Part shown: positions 52,856-62,860 of the stretch, piece after piece
Position numbering within the stretch: the first letter of the stretch is position 1
Layout: every line of letters starts with the position of its first letter
Source: Acidithiobacillus marinus
GTDB lineage: Bacteria; Pseudomonadota; Gammaproteobacteria; Acidithiobacillales; Acidithiobacillaceae
Length of the DNA: 64,000 bases
Reading direction: 5' to 3'
Assembly: GCF_002847505.1 (NCBI RefSeq)
Contig: NZ_MXAV01000004.1
Coordinates: 1-64,000 of the forward strand
Position numbers and translations under genes: made by a program
Notes under the pieces: model-generated
The model's database searches: none
What the model was told of the DNA's origin: nothing
What the model saw: the letters and a program-made list of their open reading frames with translations, nothing else

Positions 52856-54589
52856 TTATGGGTTGCGCATCTCGGTCAGTAACTCGGCGTAGCGTTCGGC
52901 AACCACCCGGCGTTTGATTTTCAGGGTGGGAGTGATCTCGCCGTGGGCCTCGCTCAAGGCTTCCGGCAACAGCGCAAAACGCCGCACCTGTTCATAGGAA
53001 GGCAGATCCCGCAAGGCAGCGGTAAGGCTTTCCTGAATGGCTTTGCGGAGAATGCTGACATCAGGATTGCCACCAAAGCGCGCCTCCACCTGTTCCGGGT
53101 TGGGGAAAATCAGGGCGCTCAAATAAGGCAAGCGATCGCCAAATACCACAGCCTGACTGATCAGAGGTTGTGCCATCAGGCGCATCTCGATTTTTTGCGG
53201 AGGGATATTTTCACCTGCCGAATTGACGATCAGATCTTTTTTGCGATCACAGATAGTCAGATACCCTGCTGCATCGAGGCTGCCCACATCTCCAGTATGT
53301 AACCAGTCCGCGACGATGGTTTCCTGGGTGGCACTGTCATTATTCCAGTAGCCGGACATGATGGATGGTCCACGCACCAGTATCTCGCCATCTTCGGCGA
53401 TACGTCCCTGCAGGTTGGGCAGGAAGCGTCCGACGGTTCCGGGACGGATATCCTCCAGAGGATTGGCAGCGATGACTGGGCTGGCCTCGGTCATGCCGTA
53501 ACCTTCGACAACGGGAAGCCCGATTTCCAGGAAGAAGCGGGCAATATCTGCATCCAGCGGCGCTCCACCCGACACAAAAAACTGCAGACGCCCTCCTAGT
53601 TTTTTGCGCAAACCAGAGGCGAGCAGGTGTCGGGCGATCTGTTTTTGCCATTGGGGTGCGGGTCGCTTCCCGGCACCGAGGCCCGCACCACGTTGCATGA
53701 ATCTTCCCAAGACTCCCTTGCGGTCCTCAATGCCCCGCCGAATCCGACTGTACAGTAATTGAAAAACGCGAGGTACAGCGATGACGATATCCGGATGAGC
53801 CGCTTCCATATCCCGCAGAACCGTGTCCGGACGCTCGGCATAGGCGACTTCCAATCCCAGCAAATAGGCGCCAAAATGCCCGGTTCCCCGTTCAAACACA
53901 TGGGAGAGAGGCAGGATGGATAGCAGTCGCTGTCCACGCCGCAAAGGAACCAATGGTAAAAATCCGGCGATATTGCTGAGAATGTTGCCATGAGTAAGGA
54001 TCACCCCTTTGGGCCAGCCGGTGGTCCCTGATGTGTAGACAATGCTGGCTATCTGTTCTTTGTGCAGTTCGGCAAGCCGTTCTGTCCGCTCTTGCTGCTG
54101 GGCGGAAGTGTTATCCTGCTCCAGTTGGGCCCAGTGACCAAGGCCGGTACTTTGTGCTGCTGCTGGATCTCTGAGCAGAATGCGTTCCGTGGGTATCCCC
54201 CAACCCTCGCTCTGCATTTTTTCCCACTCCTGTCGACCTTCCAGCAATACCAGTCCGGCGCCACTATCGCCGAGGACATAGTGAATTTCCCGGGGGCTGA
54301 AACTAGGATAAAGTGGGACGGTGATGGCACCTATGCTGAGAATGGCAAAATCCATGATGGCCCAGTCCATGGAATTGGGCGCCATCAAAATGACTCTTTC
54401 CCCGCGTTTGACGCCTAGGCGGAGTAAACCTTCGGCGCGCGCCAGCACTTTGGCCTGAAACTGGGCGGCGCTGACTTTCTGGAAACCCTGTTTCTGCCTT
54501 TCCAGGGCAATACAACCCTGAGGGTCCAGGTTGCATCGCGCAAATAATCCTTCCGGCAGGCTTTTAAGCCGACCAAAGTCTGCCGTCAT
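52856..54589 (-). CDS. long-chain acyl-CoA synthetase (AMP-forming)
   Basis: 577 residues of the ANL superfamily. AMP-binding loop IVYTSGTTGWPKGVILTHGN, VEGYGMTEASP, and LHTGDVGSLD ... CDRKKDLIVNSAGENIPP with the adenylation core and hinge. C-terminal catalytic Lys in TPTLKIKRRVV. Activates fatty acids to acyl-CoA. It lies between sspA (1 bp away) and cca on the same strand; specificity for chain length is not evident. Confidence 0.92.
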   Translation of the reverse strand: MTADFGRLKSLPEGLFARCNLDPQGCIALERQKQGFQKVSAAQFQAKVLARAEGLLRLGVKRGERVILMAPNSMDWAIMDFAILSIGAITVPLYPSFSPREIHYVLGDSGAGLVLLEGRQEWEKMQSEGWGIPTERILLRDPAAAQSTGLGHWAQLEQDNTSAQQQERTERLAELHKEQIASIVYTSGTTGWPKGVILTHGNILSNIAGFLPLVPLRRGQRLLSILPLSHVFERGTGHFGAYLLGLEVAYAERPDTVLRDMEAAHPDIVIAVPRVFQLLYSRIRRGIEDRKGVLGRFMQRGAGLGAGKRPAPQWQKQIARHLLASGLRKKLGGRLQFFVSGGAPLDADIARFFLEIGLPVVEGYGMTEASPVIAANPLEDIRPGTVGRFLPNLQGRIAEDGEILVRGPSIMSGYWNNDSATQETIVADWLHTGDVGSLDAAGYLTICDRKKDLIVNSAGENIPPQKIEMRLMAQPLISQAVVFGDRLPYLSALIFPNPEQVEARFGGNPDVSILRKAIQESLTAALRDLPSYEQVRRFALLPEALSEAHGEITPTLKIKRRVVAERYAELLTEMRNP

Positions 54590-54590
54590 T

Positions 54591-55211
54591 TCAGCGCATG
54601 GCCTTCTCAGTAGGCGTCAGACAGCGTTTGAAGCTCTCCATCTGGAATAGACGATCCATGTATTCCTGAGTGGCTTTGGCTGCTGCGGGCAGGCTGATAC
54701 CCAACACCGGAAAGCGCCAGAGCAGGGGGGCGATGGCGCAGTCCAGAATGGACAGCTCATCACCAAAAAGAAAGCGTTGCTGGGTGAAAATCGCGCTGAG
54801 TCCGGCCATGGTGCTGCGAACCTGTTCCTTGGCGGCCTTGTTTTGTTCCGGGCTGTAGCCGGGCTGAAACAGCGGAGCAAACCAGTCCTGATCAAAGCGC
54901 AGCAGACCCATACGCACTTTGGCCCGGGAGATGGGATCCACAGGAATAAGTGGCGGATGCGGAAAACGTTCGTCCAGATACTCCATGATCAGTACGGATT
55001 CATGGATGGCGAGGTCCCGGTCCAGTAAGGTGGGAACCTGATTGTAGGCATTCAGTTCGGCCAGTTCGTCAGGCTTCTGAGCAAGATCCACTTCGATGGT
55101 CTGATATTCCATCGCTTTTTCTTCCAGGACAAAACGCACACGATGCGCATACACACAATCTTCACTGGAATATAAGGTCATCAGGGTTTTTTTACTGCTG
55201 GGTGTGGCCAT
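54591..55211 (-). CDS. sspA: stringent starvation protein A homologue
   Basis: 206 residues from ATG 55211 (AAGGAAG upstream). GST fold: TLYSSEDCVYAHRVRFVLEEK, NAYNQVPTLLDRDLAIHESV and the SspA-type EYLDERFPHPPLIPVDP. SspA binds RNA polymerase and alters promoter choice under stress and acid. Unlike the usual sspA-sspB pair, sspB is 30 kb away. Followed 1 bp later by the acyl-CoA synthetase gene. Confidence 0.9.
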   Translation of the reverse strand: MATPSSKKTLMTLYSSEDCVYAHRVRFVLEEKAMEYQTIEVDLAQKPDELAELNAYNQVPTLLDRDLAIHESVLIMEYLDERFPHPPLIPVDPISRAKVRMGLLRFDQDWFAPLFQPGYSPEQNKAAKEQVRSTMAGLSAIFTQQRFLFGDELSILDCAIAPLLWRFPVLGISLPAAAKATQEYMDRLFQMESFKRCLTPTEKAMR

Positions 55212-55284
55212 AGGTGAACTTCCTTGATCGAAAATGAAGGTATTTCCATATATGAAATTCCAGCGGAGTTTCATTGAAGCCGAG

Positions 55285-55290
55285 ATTATA
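55285..55290 (-). promoter_or_regulatory. consensus -10 box before sspA
   Basis: TATAAT on the minus strand, about 74 bp before the sspA start. No good -35 box at 16-18 bp, so it may be activator-dependent. Confidence 0.35.
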
Positions 55291-55350
55291 CATGACTGAT
55301 GCAATATTGGGGGCATTTTCCCAAAAGCCACTATTTAAGAAAAAACTTAT

Positions 55351-55360
55351 TTGTTAACAA
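55351..55360. promoter_or_regulatory. 10-bp palindrome TTGTTAACAA upstream of lpxC
   Basis: Perfect self-complementary sequence about 140 bp before lpxC. Its half-site TTGTT/AACAA also occurs in the palindrome at 55431-55445, so the two could form a paired operator. Confidence 0.4.
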
Positions 55361-55430
55361 TTGTCAATACGGCTTGTCGAAGGCAGCGAGTCGCTGTACA
55401 CTGCCTGACCAGTCGGTAAGTTGTATAGAG

Positions 55431-55445
55431 ACAACAAATTGTTGT
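55431..55445. promoter_or_regulatory. 15-bp palindrome upstream of lpxC
   Basis: ACAACAA-A-TTGTTGT has perfect 7-bp arms around one base. It lies 56 bp before lpxC, in the likely core promoter or leader. Possible operator; the cognate regulator is unknown. Confidence 0.45.
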
Positions 55446-55501
55446 AGCCTAACCCAAACACATAGGGAGAGCGGTCCTGGGGATCGCACAGGAATAATGC
55501 C

Positions 55502-56416
55502 ATGATCCGTCAGCGCACGCTTAAAAATATGATATGGGGTACCGGAATTGGTTTGCACAGTGGCCGCAAGGTTTACCTGGGTCTGCGGCCAGCGCCAGTC
55601 AACACGGGCATCGTGTTTCATCGCAGCGATATCGAAGGCGGTGCCTGGATTAAAGCCGATCCCTTGCATGTGGTGGATACCCGTCTGTCCACTAATATAG
55701 GCGACGGACAAATTCGTGTGGGTACCATTGAGCATTTGATGTCGGCGCTGGCGGGCCTGGGTATTGATAATGCCTATATCGATCTGGATGGTCCCGAGGT
55801 CCCGATTATGGACGGCAGTGCGGCCCCTTTTGTATTTTTGATTCAGTGCGCCGGTATTGAAGAACAGAATGCGCCCAAGCGCTTTATTCGTATTACCCAG
55901 CCGCTGCTGGCCGAAGATGGTGATCGTTGGGTGAGTCTGGAGCCCTTTGATGGATTCAAGGTCAGTTTCACCATAGATTTTGACCACCCTGTGGTAAAAA
56001 ACGGGGGCCAGGATGTGACGGTGGATTTTTCACGGACGTCTTACTTGAAAGAAGTAGCGCGTGCGCGGACTTTTGGATTCATGCGCGAGGTGGAAACTCT
56101 CCGGAAAATGGGCCTGGCTCTGGGTGGCAATCTCGATAATGCCATTGTCGTGGATGATTACCGTATTCTCAATGAAGAAGGCTTGCGTTATACCAATGAA
56201 TTCGTTCGCCACAAGGTGCTTGATTCCATTGGTGATTTGTATCTTCTTGGGCATCCCCTGGTCGGACATTTTTCCGGACACAAGGCGGGTCATGCCCTGA
56301 ATAACAGCCTGTTACGCGCCTTGCTCAAGCGCCAGGATGCCTGGGAATTTGTCGATTACTCTGAAGCTTCGGCACCCTTTTCCTTCGCCGAAACTCTGGT
56401 TACCTCTCCCGCCTGA
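55502..56416 (+). CDS. lpxC: UDP-3-O-acyl-N-acetylglucosamine deacetylase
   Basis: 304 residues. Begins [20 protein letters not shown]; zinc ligands in TIEHLMSAL (His) and [15 protein letters not shown] (His, Asp), and the catalytic [10 protein letters not shown]. Committed step of lipid A synthesis, so the cell is a typical Gram-negative. ATG 55502 preceded by AGGA. The last 61 bp overlap dciA on the other strand. In many relatives lpxC directly follows ftsZ; here it is on the opposite strand 21 kb away. Confidence 0.97.
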   Translation: MIRQRTLKNMIWGTGIGLHSGRKVYLGLRPAPVNTGIVFHRSDIEGGAWIKADPLHVVDTRLSTNIGDGQIRVGTIEHLMSALAGLGIDNAYIDLDGPEVPIMDGSAAPFVFLIQCAGIEEQNAPKRFIRITQPLLAEDGDRWVSLEPFDGFKVSFTIDFDHPVVKNGGQDVTVDFSRTSYLKEVARARTFGFMREVETLRKMGLALGGNLDNAIVVDDYRILNEEGLRYTNEFVRHKVLDSIGDLYLLGHPLVGHFSGHKAGHALNNSLLRALLKRQDAWEFVDYSEASAPFSFAETLVTSPA

Positions 56417-56871
56417 ATCTGTTCCAGAGTCGCCGCCAGGCGCAGCATGGCGGCAGCAATGTCTGCGGTCATGGCTCTTCCACTTTCCCGGAGTACGGGC
56501 GCGGCTTGTGCCGCATAATGAAGCTTTTGCTTGGGTGCCGGGGATTGGGCCGGCAATTGCGCCTGCCAGGGCCTGACGCTGGATTGAATTTGGTGTACCG
56601 GCGCGTCGGGAAAGGCTTTGTTCCAGCTGTTGATCAATTTTTTTTCATGGCGGCGTAACCAGCTGTGCCAAACCGGGCTCTGGCAAAGTACCTGCAGCGT
56701 GTTATTTGACCAGCCCGCCAGCCAGGTGCAATCCTGGGCCTCCAGGCCTAGCAAGGCATTCCAGGCAGCTTGACGTTCCCGCAGCTGCTGGGCTTTTTGC
56801 AAAATAGTTCCGATATGGCCCGGCTGGTGACGAGCAAAGGGGCGCTGTGCGCGCTGTCGTTTATCATTCAT
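56356..56871 (-). CDS. dciA: DciA-like (DUF721) protein
   Basis: 171 residues. The DUF721 core is visible: [21 protein letters not shown] followed by [23 protein letters not shown]. DciA is the ancestral helicase loader for DnaB in bacteria lacking DnaC. Length and the position between lpxC and secA match typical DciA genes. C-terminal 45 residues are Ala/Glu-rich. Gene orientation is opposite to both neighbours. Confidence 0.8.
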   Translation of the reverse strand: MNDKRQRAQRPFARHQPGHIGTILQKAQQLRERQAAWNALLGLEAQDCTWLAGWSNNTLQVLCQSPVWHSWLRRHEKKLINSWNKAFPDAPVHQIQSSVRPWQAQLPAQSPAPKQKLHYAAQAAPVLRESGRAMTADIAAAMLRLAATLEQIQAGEVTRVSAKEKGAEASE

Positions 56872-56921
56872 GGGCTTTCATGCTAACCTGCACAATATTT
56901 TTTACCTAGGTTTGTTTATTC

Positions 56922-59666
56922 ATGTTTGGAACCATCATCCGTCATGTGGTTGGTAGTCGCAATGAGCGTCTGATCAAGAAGGCCAGCGTGGTAGTCGCCC
57001 GGATCAATGCCCTGGAAGAACAATACCAGGCCATGGACGATGCCACCCTTGCGGCGCAGACGGCGATTTTCAAGGAGCGCATTGCCCAGGGTGAGTCTCT
57101 GGACGCCATCCTTCCCGAGGCTTTCGCCGTGGTGCGCGAAGTGACTCGTCGGGTCATGGGCATGCGTCATTATGACGTGCAGTTGATTGGCGGATACATG
57201 CTGCATGAAGGTAAAATTGCCGAAATGCGCACAGGCGAAGGTAAGACCCTGGTGGCCACCCTGCCGGCGTATCTCAATGCCTTGCTCGGCAAGGGGGTGC
57301 ATGTCATCACGGTCAATGATTATCTGGCCAGCCGCGATGCCCAATGGGTCGCGAAAATTCATAATTTTCTTGGTGTCAGCGTGGGGACCATTATTTCCGA
57401 TTTATCTACGGAAGATCGCCGTGCAGCCTACGCGGCAGATATTACCTACGGCACCAATAACGAATTTGGTTTCGATTATCTGCGCGATAACATGGCTTTT
57501 TCTCCGGCCGATCGCGTACAACGAGGCTTGCATTACGCCATTATTGACGAGGTGGACTCTATCCTCATCGATGAAGCCCGGACCCCGCTGATTATCAGTG
57601 GTCCTACCGAAGAAAATACCGATTTGTATTTTCGCGTGGACAAACTGGTAGGGGAGTTTGTCGTCGATGAAGATTATACGATTGACGAAAAAGCCAAGCA
57701 GGTGATGCTTACCGAAGAGGGTATCGAAAAAGCCGAGCGGTTGATGGCCGAACATGGCCTGTTGACCGAGGACAATCTCTACGACCTGGCCAATGTCACC
57801 TTGGTCCATCATCTCAATCAGGCACTGCGGGCCCATGTCATCTATCATCGCGAAACCGACTACATTGTGCGCGAGGGTGAAGTCTGCATTGTCGATGAAT
57901 TCACCGGGCGCATGATGACCGGCCGGCGCTGGTCCGACGGACTGCATCAGGCGGTGGAGGCCAAGGAGGGGGTTGAAGTCCAGAATGAGAATCAGACCCT
58001 GGCATCCATCACCTTCCAGAATTACTTCCGGATGTATGAAAAACTGTCGGGCATGACCGGTACGGCGGACACCGAAGCCTTTGAGCTGAACCAGATCTAC
58101 AACCTGGAAGTGGTCGTCATTCCGACCCATAAGCCGGTGCGGCGTCTGGATATGGCCGATCTCATCTATCGCACCGCCCAGGAAAAATGGACCGCCATTG
58201 TCGAGGATATTCGCGATTGCCACCAGCGCGGTCAGCCGGTACTGGTGGGTACGACCTCCATTGAACACAACGAGTTTTTATCTCATCTGCTCAAGCAGGC
58301 TAAAATTCCGCACGAAGTCCTGAATGCCAAGCAGCATCAACGAGAGGCGGAAATCATTGCCCAGGCAGGCACTCCCGGTGCGGTGACCATTGCCACCAAT
58401 ATGGCCGGTCGTGGAACCGATATTGTCCTGGGCGGCAATGTCGGGCATCAGGTAGATATGGTGCTGGCGAATCCGGATCTGGACGAAGAGAGCAAAAGTG
58501 TGCGTGCCGAAGGCCTGAAAAATGGTTGGCAAGATCTCCATGACCGGGCCATTGAAGCGGGTGGTTTGCATATTATCGGTACCGAAAGACATGAGTCCCG
58601 GCGCGTCGATAATCAGCTGCGCGGTCGTTCCGGCCGTCAGGGAGATCCGGGCACCACCCGTTTTTATCTCTGTCTGGAAGATCCCCTGATGCGGATTTTC
58701 GGTAGCGATCGCCTGGGTGGCTTGATGCAGAAACTGGGTATGAAAGAAGGAGAGGCCATAGAGCATCCCTGGGTGACCAAATCCATTGAAAACGCCCAAC
58801 GCAAGGTGGAAAGTCGCAACTTCGACATTCGTAAACAGTTGTTGGAATATGATGATGTCGCGAATGAGCAGCGCAAAATCATCTACCAGCAACGCAATGC
58901 CTTTATGGATGCGGATGATGTCAGTGCAGAAATCCAGATGTTGCGGGAAGACGTGCTGGACGCCGTGCTGGCTGACTACACTCCCGCCGGGGTCATGGAA
59001 GAACAATGGGATGTGCCGGGCCTGGAATCTGCCTTGCAGCGGGTGTTCGGGCTGGAGGCGCCTGTTGCGCAATGGCTGGAAGCCGACAAACAGCTGAATT
59101 ACGACGGCTTGCGGACCCGAATCATGGAGATGGTACAGGCAGCTTATGCGGAAAAAGAGGCCTTGATGGGCAGCGAAATGGCGCGCCATTTTGAAAAGTC
59201 CGTTATGTTGCAAGTGCTGGACAGCCAATGGAAAGATCATCTGGCGAGTATGGACCATCTGCGCGAAGGTATTCATTTGCGGGGTTATGCCCAGAAAAAT
59301 CCCAAGCAGGAGTATAAAAAAGAGTCTCTGGCCATGTTCAACAGCATGCTGGCGCGGATGCGCGAAGAGGTCATCAGCACCTTGTCGCGTCTGCATGTCA
59401 GCCCCGCCGCTGAGACCATGGATTGGGACACCTTGGCCCGGGCTGCGGCACCTCAGCATCTGCAGTTTTCCCATCCGGATTTTGCGGCGGAAACGGCTGC
59501 GGATAATATCGGTTTATCGACAGTTGCCGGTACGGTTCTGGGGGAAAGCATGGCCGAAGTTGCTGGTCAATCTCCCTTGCAGGTGGATGATAAAATTGGC
59601 AGAAATCAGCCCTGTCCCTGTGGTTCAGGGAAAAAATACAAGCATTGTCACGGACGTTTGCAATAA
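56922..59666 (+). CDS. secA: preprotein translocase ATPase SecA
   Basis: 914 residues. Walker [10 protein letters not shown] at about 102-110, Walker B-type [31 protein letters not shown] in the second nucleotide-binding fold, and the C-terminal zinc module [16 protein letters not shown] that binds SecB. Drives export through SecYEG. Its start is 50 bp from dciA with a weak ribosome site. No secM-like leader is seen. Confidence 0.98.
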   Translation: MFGTIIRHVVGSRNERLIKKASVVVARINALEEQYQAMDDATLAAQTAIFKERIAQGESLDAILPEAFAVVREVTRRVMGMRHYDVQLIGGYMLHEGKIAEMRTGEGKTLVATLPAYLNALLGKGVHVITVNDYLASRDAQWVAKIHNFLGVSVGTIISDLSTEDRRAAYAADITYGTNNEFGFDYLRDNMAFSPADRVQRGLHYAIIDEVDSILIDEARTPLIISGPTEENTDLYFRVDKLVGEFVVDEDYTIDEKAKQVMLTEEGIEKAERLMAEHGLLTEDNLYDLANVTLVHHLNQALRAHVIYHRETDYIVREGEVCIVDEFTGRMMTGRRWSDGLHQAVEAKEGVEVQNENQTLASITFQNYFRMYEKLSGMTGTADTEAFELNQIYNLEVVVIPTHKPVRRLDMADLIYRTAQEKWTAIVEDIRDCHQRGQPVLVGTTSIEHNEFLSHLLKQAKIPHEVLNAKQHQREAEIIAQAGTPGAVTIATNMAGRGTDIVLGGNVGHQVDMVLANPDLDEESKSVRAEGLKNGWQDLHDRAIEAGGLHIIGTERHESRRVDNQLRGRSGRQGDPGTTRFYLCLEDPLMRIFGSDRLGGLMQKLGMKEGEAIEHPWVTKSIENAQRKVESRNFDIRKQLLEYDDVANEQRKIIYQQRNAFMDADDVSAEIQMLREDVLDAVLADYTPAGVMEEQWDVPGLESALQRVFGLEAPVAQWLEADKQLNYDGLRTRIMEMVQAAYAEKEALMGSEMARHFEKSVMLQVLDSQWKDHLASMDHLREGIHLRGYAQKNPKQEYKKESLAMFNSMLARMREEVISTLSRLHVSPAAETMDWDTLARAAAPQHLQFSHPDFAAETAADNIGLSTVAGTVLGESMAEVAGQSPLQVDDKIGRNQPCPCGSGKKYKHCHGRLQ

Positions 59667-59675
59667 GGAAGCGCT

Positions 59676-60902
59676 ATGGCTGTTGGTCTTCTTCCCCCTC
59701 ATGATTTACTACCCATAGCAGGATTGCGCCTGGCCGTTGCTGAGGGGGGCGTGCGTTATGCTGGAAGGCGTGATCTCACCCTGATGACGCTGGCGGAAGG
59801 CAGCGAGGTTGTCGGAGTCTTTACCCGTAATCGCTTTTCAGCGGCCCCCGTGGTAGTGGCCCAGCGGCATCTGTCTGCAGGGACCCCTGTTCGGGCACTG
59901 ATCATCAATACCGGTAATGCCAATGCTGGTACCGGTGCAGCAGGATTACAGGCAGCCGAGGATTCCTGCCGGACAGTTGCTGCAGCCCTGGGCTGTGCGC
60001 CCGAGTCGATCTTGCCTTTTTCCACCGGCGTCATCGGAGAACCCGTGGACCTGGCCAGAAAAATATCGGCGACGTTGCCAACCCTGACAGCGCGTCTGGA
60101 TGAAAACCACTGGGAAATAGCAGCCGCTGCGATCATGACCACGGATACGATTCCCAAGGCCTGTTCCCGGCAAATAGATTTAGATGGTCAGCGGGTGACC
60201 ATCACCGGCATGGCCAAGGGGTCGGGGATGATTCGTCCGGATATGGCCACCATGCTGGCCTACATTGGTACCGATGCGGCCTTGCAGGGGGCTGCCTTGC
60301 AGCAGTGTCTGCGGGATGCCATGGCCCAATCCTTCAACCGGATTACCGTGGATGGCGATACCTCCACCAATGACGCCTGTATTCTCATGGCAACCGGACA
60401 GGTTTTGGCTCAGGCGGTGACGCAGGTGGATGACCCGCGTTATGTCCCCCTCTGTGCGGCCATCACCGAAGTGGCGCAGTTTCTGGCCCAGGCTATTGTC
60501 CGCGATGGTGAAGGGGCCAGTAAATTTATGCCGATTCATATTGCTGGCGGTCGCAGTCAGGAAGAATGTCTGCAGGTGGCTTATCGCATGGCCCATAGTC
60601 CCCTGATCAAAACAGCCTTTTTTGCCTCTGATCCGAACTGGGGTCGCTTGTTGGCGGCCATCGGTTCAGCGGGGGTGGATGACCTGGAAGTCAACCAGGT
60701 CCAGGTCTGGTTGGGAGATGTCCGTATTGTTCGGGATGGCGCCAGGGATCCCGATTATACAGAAGCCGCCGGACAGGCGGTGATGGCTGAGGAGGAGATT
60801 CCAGTGCGGGTGGATCTGGGACGGGGGACCGCCACGGCGACTATCTGGACCTGTGATCTCTCTTATGACTACGTGCGTATTAACGCCGATTATCGCAGCT
60901 GA
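59676..60902 (+). CDS. argJ: bifunctional glutamate N-acetyltransferase / amino-acid acetyltransferase
   Basis: 408 residues. GMAKGSGMIRPDMATMLAYI contains the autocleavage site before the nucleophilic Thr (ATM). Other family marks: NTGNANAGTG, NRITVDGDTSTNDACIL and FFASDPNWGRLLAAIG. Recycles the acetyl group in arginine synthesis. 9 bp after secA; its stop overlaps the next ATG region by 1 bp. Confidence 0.97.
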   Translation: MAVGLLPPHDLLPIAGLRLAVAEGGVRYAGRRDLTLMTLAEGSEVVGVFTRNRFSAAPVVVAQRHLSAGTPVRALIINTGNANAGTGAAGLQAAEDSCRTVAAALGCAPESILPFSTGVIGEPVDLARKISATLPTLTARLDENHWEIAAAAIMTTDTIPKACSRQIDLDGQRVTITGMAKGSGMIRPDMATMLAYIGTDAALQGAALQQCLRDAMAQSFNRITVDGDTSTNDACILMATGQVLAQAVTQVDDPRYVPLCAAITEVAQFLAQAIVRDGEGASKFMPIHIAGGRSQEECLQVAYRMAHSPLIKTAFFASDPNWGRLLAAIGSAGVDDLEVNQVQVWLGDVRIVRDGARDPDYTEAAGQAVMAEEEIPVRVDLGRGTATATIWTCDLSYDYVRINADYRS

Positions 60903-61891
60903 TGAAAGTCGTTCCGGTAGCTACAGGGATTTTGCAGGACGCTGAGGGGCGCCTGCTCGTTTCCCTGCGCCCTGAAGGCAAACCCTGGCCAGGTTTCTGG
61001 GAATTTCCCGGTGGTAAGGTGGATCCGGGGGAGACACCTGAGCAAGCTTTGCAGCGCGAGTTGTGGGAAGAAATTGGGATTCGTGTTCTGGATGCCGAGC
61101 CTTTCCGGATCCTGGATTATACTTATCCCGAGCGGACCGTCCGCCTGCATTTTTACCGGGTCCGGCGCTGGGAAGGCGAAACCTATGGGAAAGAAGGACA
61201 ACAGGTCCGCTGGTTGTATCCCTGGGAAATCCCCGCCCTGGAATGCCTGCCCGCCAATCTGCGCATGACTGCAGCAGTGCTCGAAGAATCCCTGCCGCGC
61301 CCGCCCCTTTGTCTGATTGCCGACCCTTCCCGACTGGAGCCCGCAGTATTTGCCAATGCCTGGCGTCAGGCTTTGCAGGCGGGACTGCGGTGGGTGATTC
61401 TGCGCTGTAAAAATCCTCTGGACGCCAGGCAGGTGTCTCAGCTGCAAAAACTCTGTGCAGAAACCCTGGCTCAAGGAGCCCAGCTGTGGCTGAATCATCC
61501 TGACCCGCTGCCGGACTGGCCAAGAACGGGGAGGCATCTGACCCAGGCCCAACTGGATGCCGGGTTAAGGCCGGAAGAAGCTTTTGGGGTGTCCTGTCAT
61601 GACCGCGAGGGTGTGCACCAGGCAGCCCGGGCAGGGGCGCGATATGCTTTGCTGTCTCCCCTGTTCCCTACGGCTTCTCATCCGGATACGCCGGCACTGG
61701 GTGCCGATGCTTTTGCAGAGCTGGTGAGCAGTTCGGCCATTCCTCTGATTGCCCTGGGTGGGTTATCTGCCGATCGTGTTCCTGCAGCCATGGCTGCAGG
61801 TGCCAGTGGGATTGCTGTACTTTCCGGGATTCTCGAAGCCCCTGATCCTGGCGTAGCCACCGCCGATTTACTGCATTATTGGAGGCTTTGA
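60902..61891 (+). CDS. Nudix hydrolase fused to a ThiE-like domain
   Basis: 329 residues. N-terminal MutT-type Nudix domain (residues 3-130) with the complete box GGKVDPGETPEQALQRELWE ending in EEIGI. The C-terminal part (about 140-329) is a TIM barrel resembling thiamine phosphate synthase: SCHDREGVHQAARAGARYAL, SPLFPTASHP, ALGGLSADRVPAAMAAGASG. MutT hydrolyses 8-oxo-dGTP. This fusion is common in proteobacteria near secA; the barrel's function is unknown. Confidence 0.92.
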   Translation: MKVVPVATGILQDAEGRLLVSLRPEGKPWPGFWEFPGGKVDPGETPEQALQRELWEEIGIRVLDAEPFRILDYTYPERTVRLHFYRVRRWEGETYGKEGQQVRWLYPWEIPALECLPANLRMTAAVLEESLPRPPLCLIADPSRLEPAVFANAWRQALQAGLRWVILRCKNPLDARQVSQLQKLCAETLAQGAQLWLNHPDPLPDWPRTGRHLTQAQLDAGLRPEEAFGVSCHDREGVHQAARAGARYALLSPLFPTASHPDTPALGADAFAELVSSSAIPLIALGGLSADRVPAAMAAGASGIAVLSGILEAPDPGVATADLLHYWRL

Positions 61892-62860
61892 GTGCCCCGG
61901 ATTTCTGTCGTCATCCCGCTTTACAACGAAATCGACAATGTGACGCCCCTCTGTGATGCCTTGGCTGCGGCGCTGGCTGGGGAGGATGTGGAAATCATCA
62001 TTGTCGATGATGGCAGCCGCGATGGTAGCGCTGCGGCCCTGGACCGGGAGGCCGAAGCGCGGGGCGATCACTTCAAGATGATTCATCTGCAAAGAAATTT
62101 CGGGCAGACTGCCGCCATGCAGGCGGGCATTGATGCGGCTCAGGGCGAAGTCATTGTGACCCTGGATGCGGATTTGCAAAATGATCCCTTGGATATTCTG
62201 CCCCTGGCTGAACGGCTGCTGGCAGAAAATCTGGATGTGGTGGCGGGCTGGCGTAAAAATCGCCAGGATGGGCTGCTACTGCGCAAGATTCCCTCGCGTA
62301 TAGCCAACCGCCTGATTCGCCGCCTGACCGGGGTATTTTTGCATGATTATGGTTGTACGCTCAAAGCCTATCGGTCCTCGGTACTCAAGGGGGTACGTCT
62401 GTATGGTGAGATGCATCGTTTCATCCCGGCCTGGCTTTCGACCCTGACATATACGGATCGTATCGTCGAGGTGCCGGTGCGCCATCATCCGCGCCGGGCG
62501 GGTAAGAGTAAGTACGGCATCTCTCGGACTTTCCGGGTGTTGGTGGACCTGCTTTTCGTCAAATTTTTTCTGGGCTATAGCCAGCGGCCCATGCACTTTT
62601 TCGGGGTGATCGGCCTTTTTTCTCTGTTTATCGGCTCCGGGATGCTGATTTATCTGTTTATCGATAAATTTGCCGAGGGCGCAGCCATTTCTGGTCGCCC
62701 CATGCTGATTGCCGGAGTGCTCTTTTTTCTGGCGGGTCTGCAGTTTCTGAATACCGGGATTGTCGGCGAGATGCTGTCGCGGATTTATTTTGAAGGGCAG
62801 GGCAAGACGACCTATGTGGTGCGCCGTGCGGTGCATCTGGATGTGCCACCGGAACCGTAA
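61892..62860 (+). CDS. family 2 glycosyltransferase, polyprenyl-phosphate type
   Basis: 322 residues. GT2 domain: SVVIPLYNEIDNVTPL, IIVDDGSRDGS and the DADLQNDP metal site. Two membrane segments at the C-terminus (near 234-255 and 268-290), as in ArnC/DPM1-like enzymes that transfer sugars to undecaprenyl or dolichyl phosphate. Start GTG 61892 directly follows the previous stop, with GGAGG upstream. With the next two genes it likely serves cell-surface glycan modification. Confidence 0.9.
   Translation: MPRISVVIPLYNEIDNVTPLCDALAAALAGEDVEIIIVDDGSRDGSAAALDREAEARGDHFKMIHLQRNFGQTAAMQAGIDAAQGEVIVTLDADLQNDPLDILPLAERLLAENLDVVAGWRKNRQDGLLLRKIPSRIANRLIRRLTGVFLHDYGCTLKAYRSSVLKGVRLYGEMHRFIPAWLSTLTYTDRIVEVPVRHHPRRAGKSKYGISRTFRVLVDLLFVKFFLGYSQRPMHFFGVIGLFSLFIGSGMLIYLFIDKFAEGAAISGRPMLIAGVLFFLAGLQFLNTGIVGEMLSRIYFEGQGKTTYVVRRAVHLDVPPEP

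Noticed and set aside
58278-59474. 398-residue open frame opposite secA
   Set aside because: Antisense shadow of a gene whose protein is conserved along its whole length.
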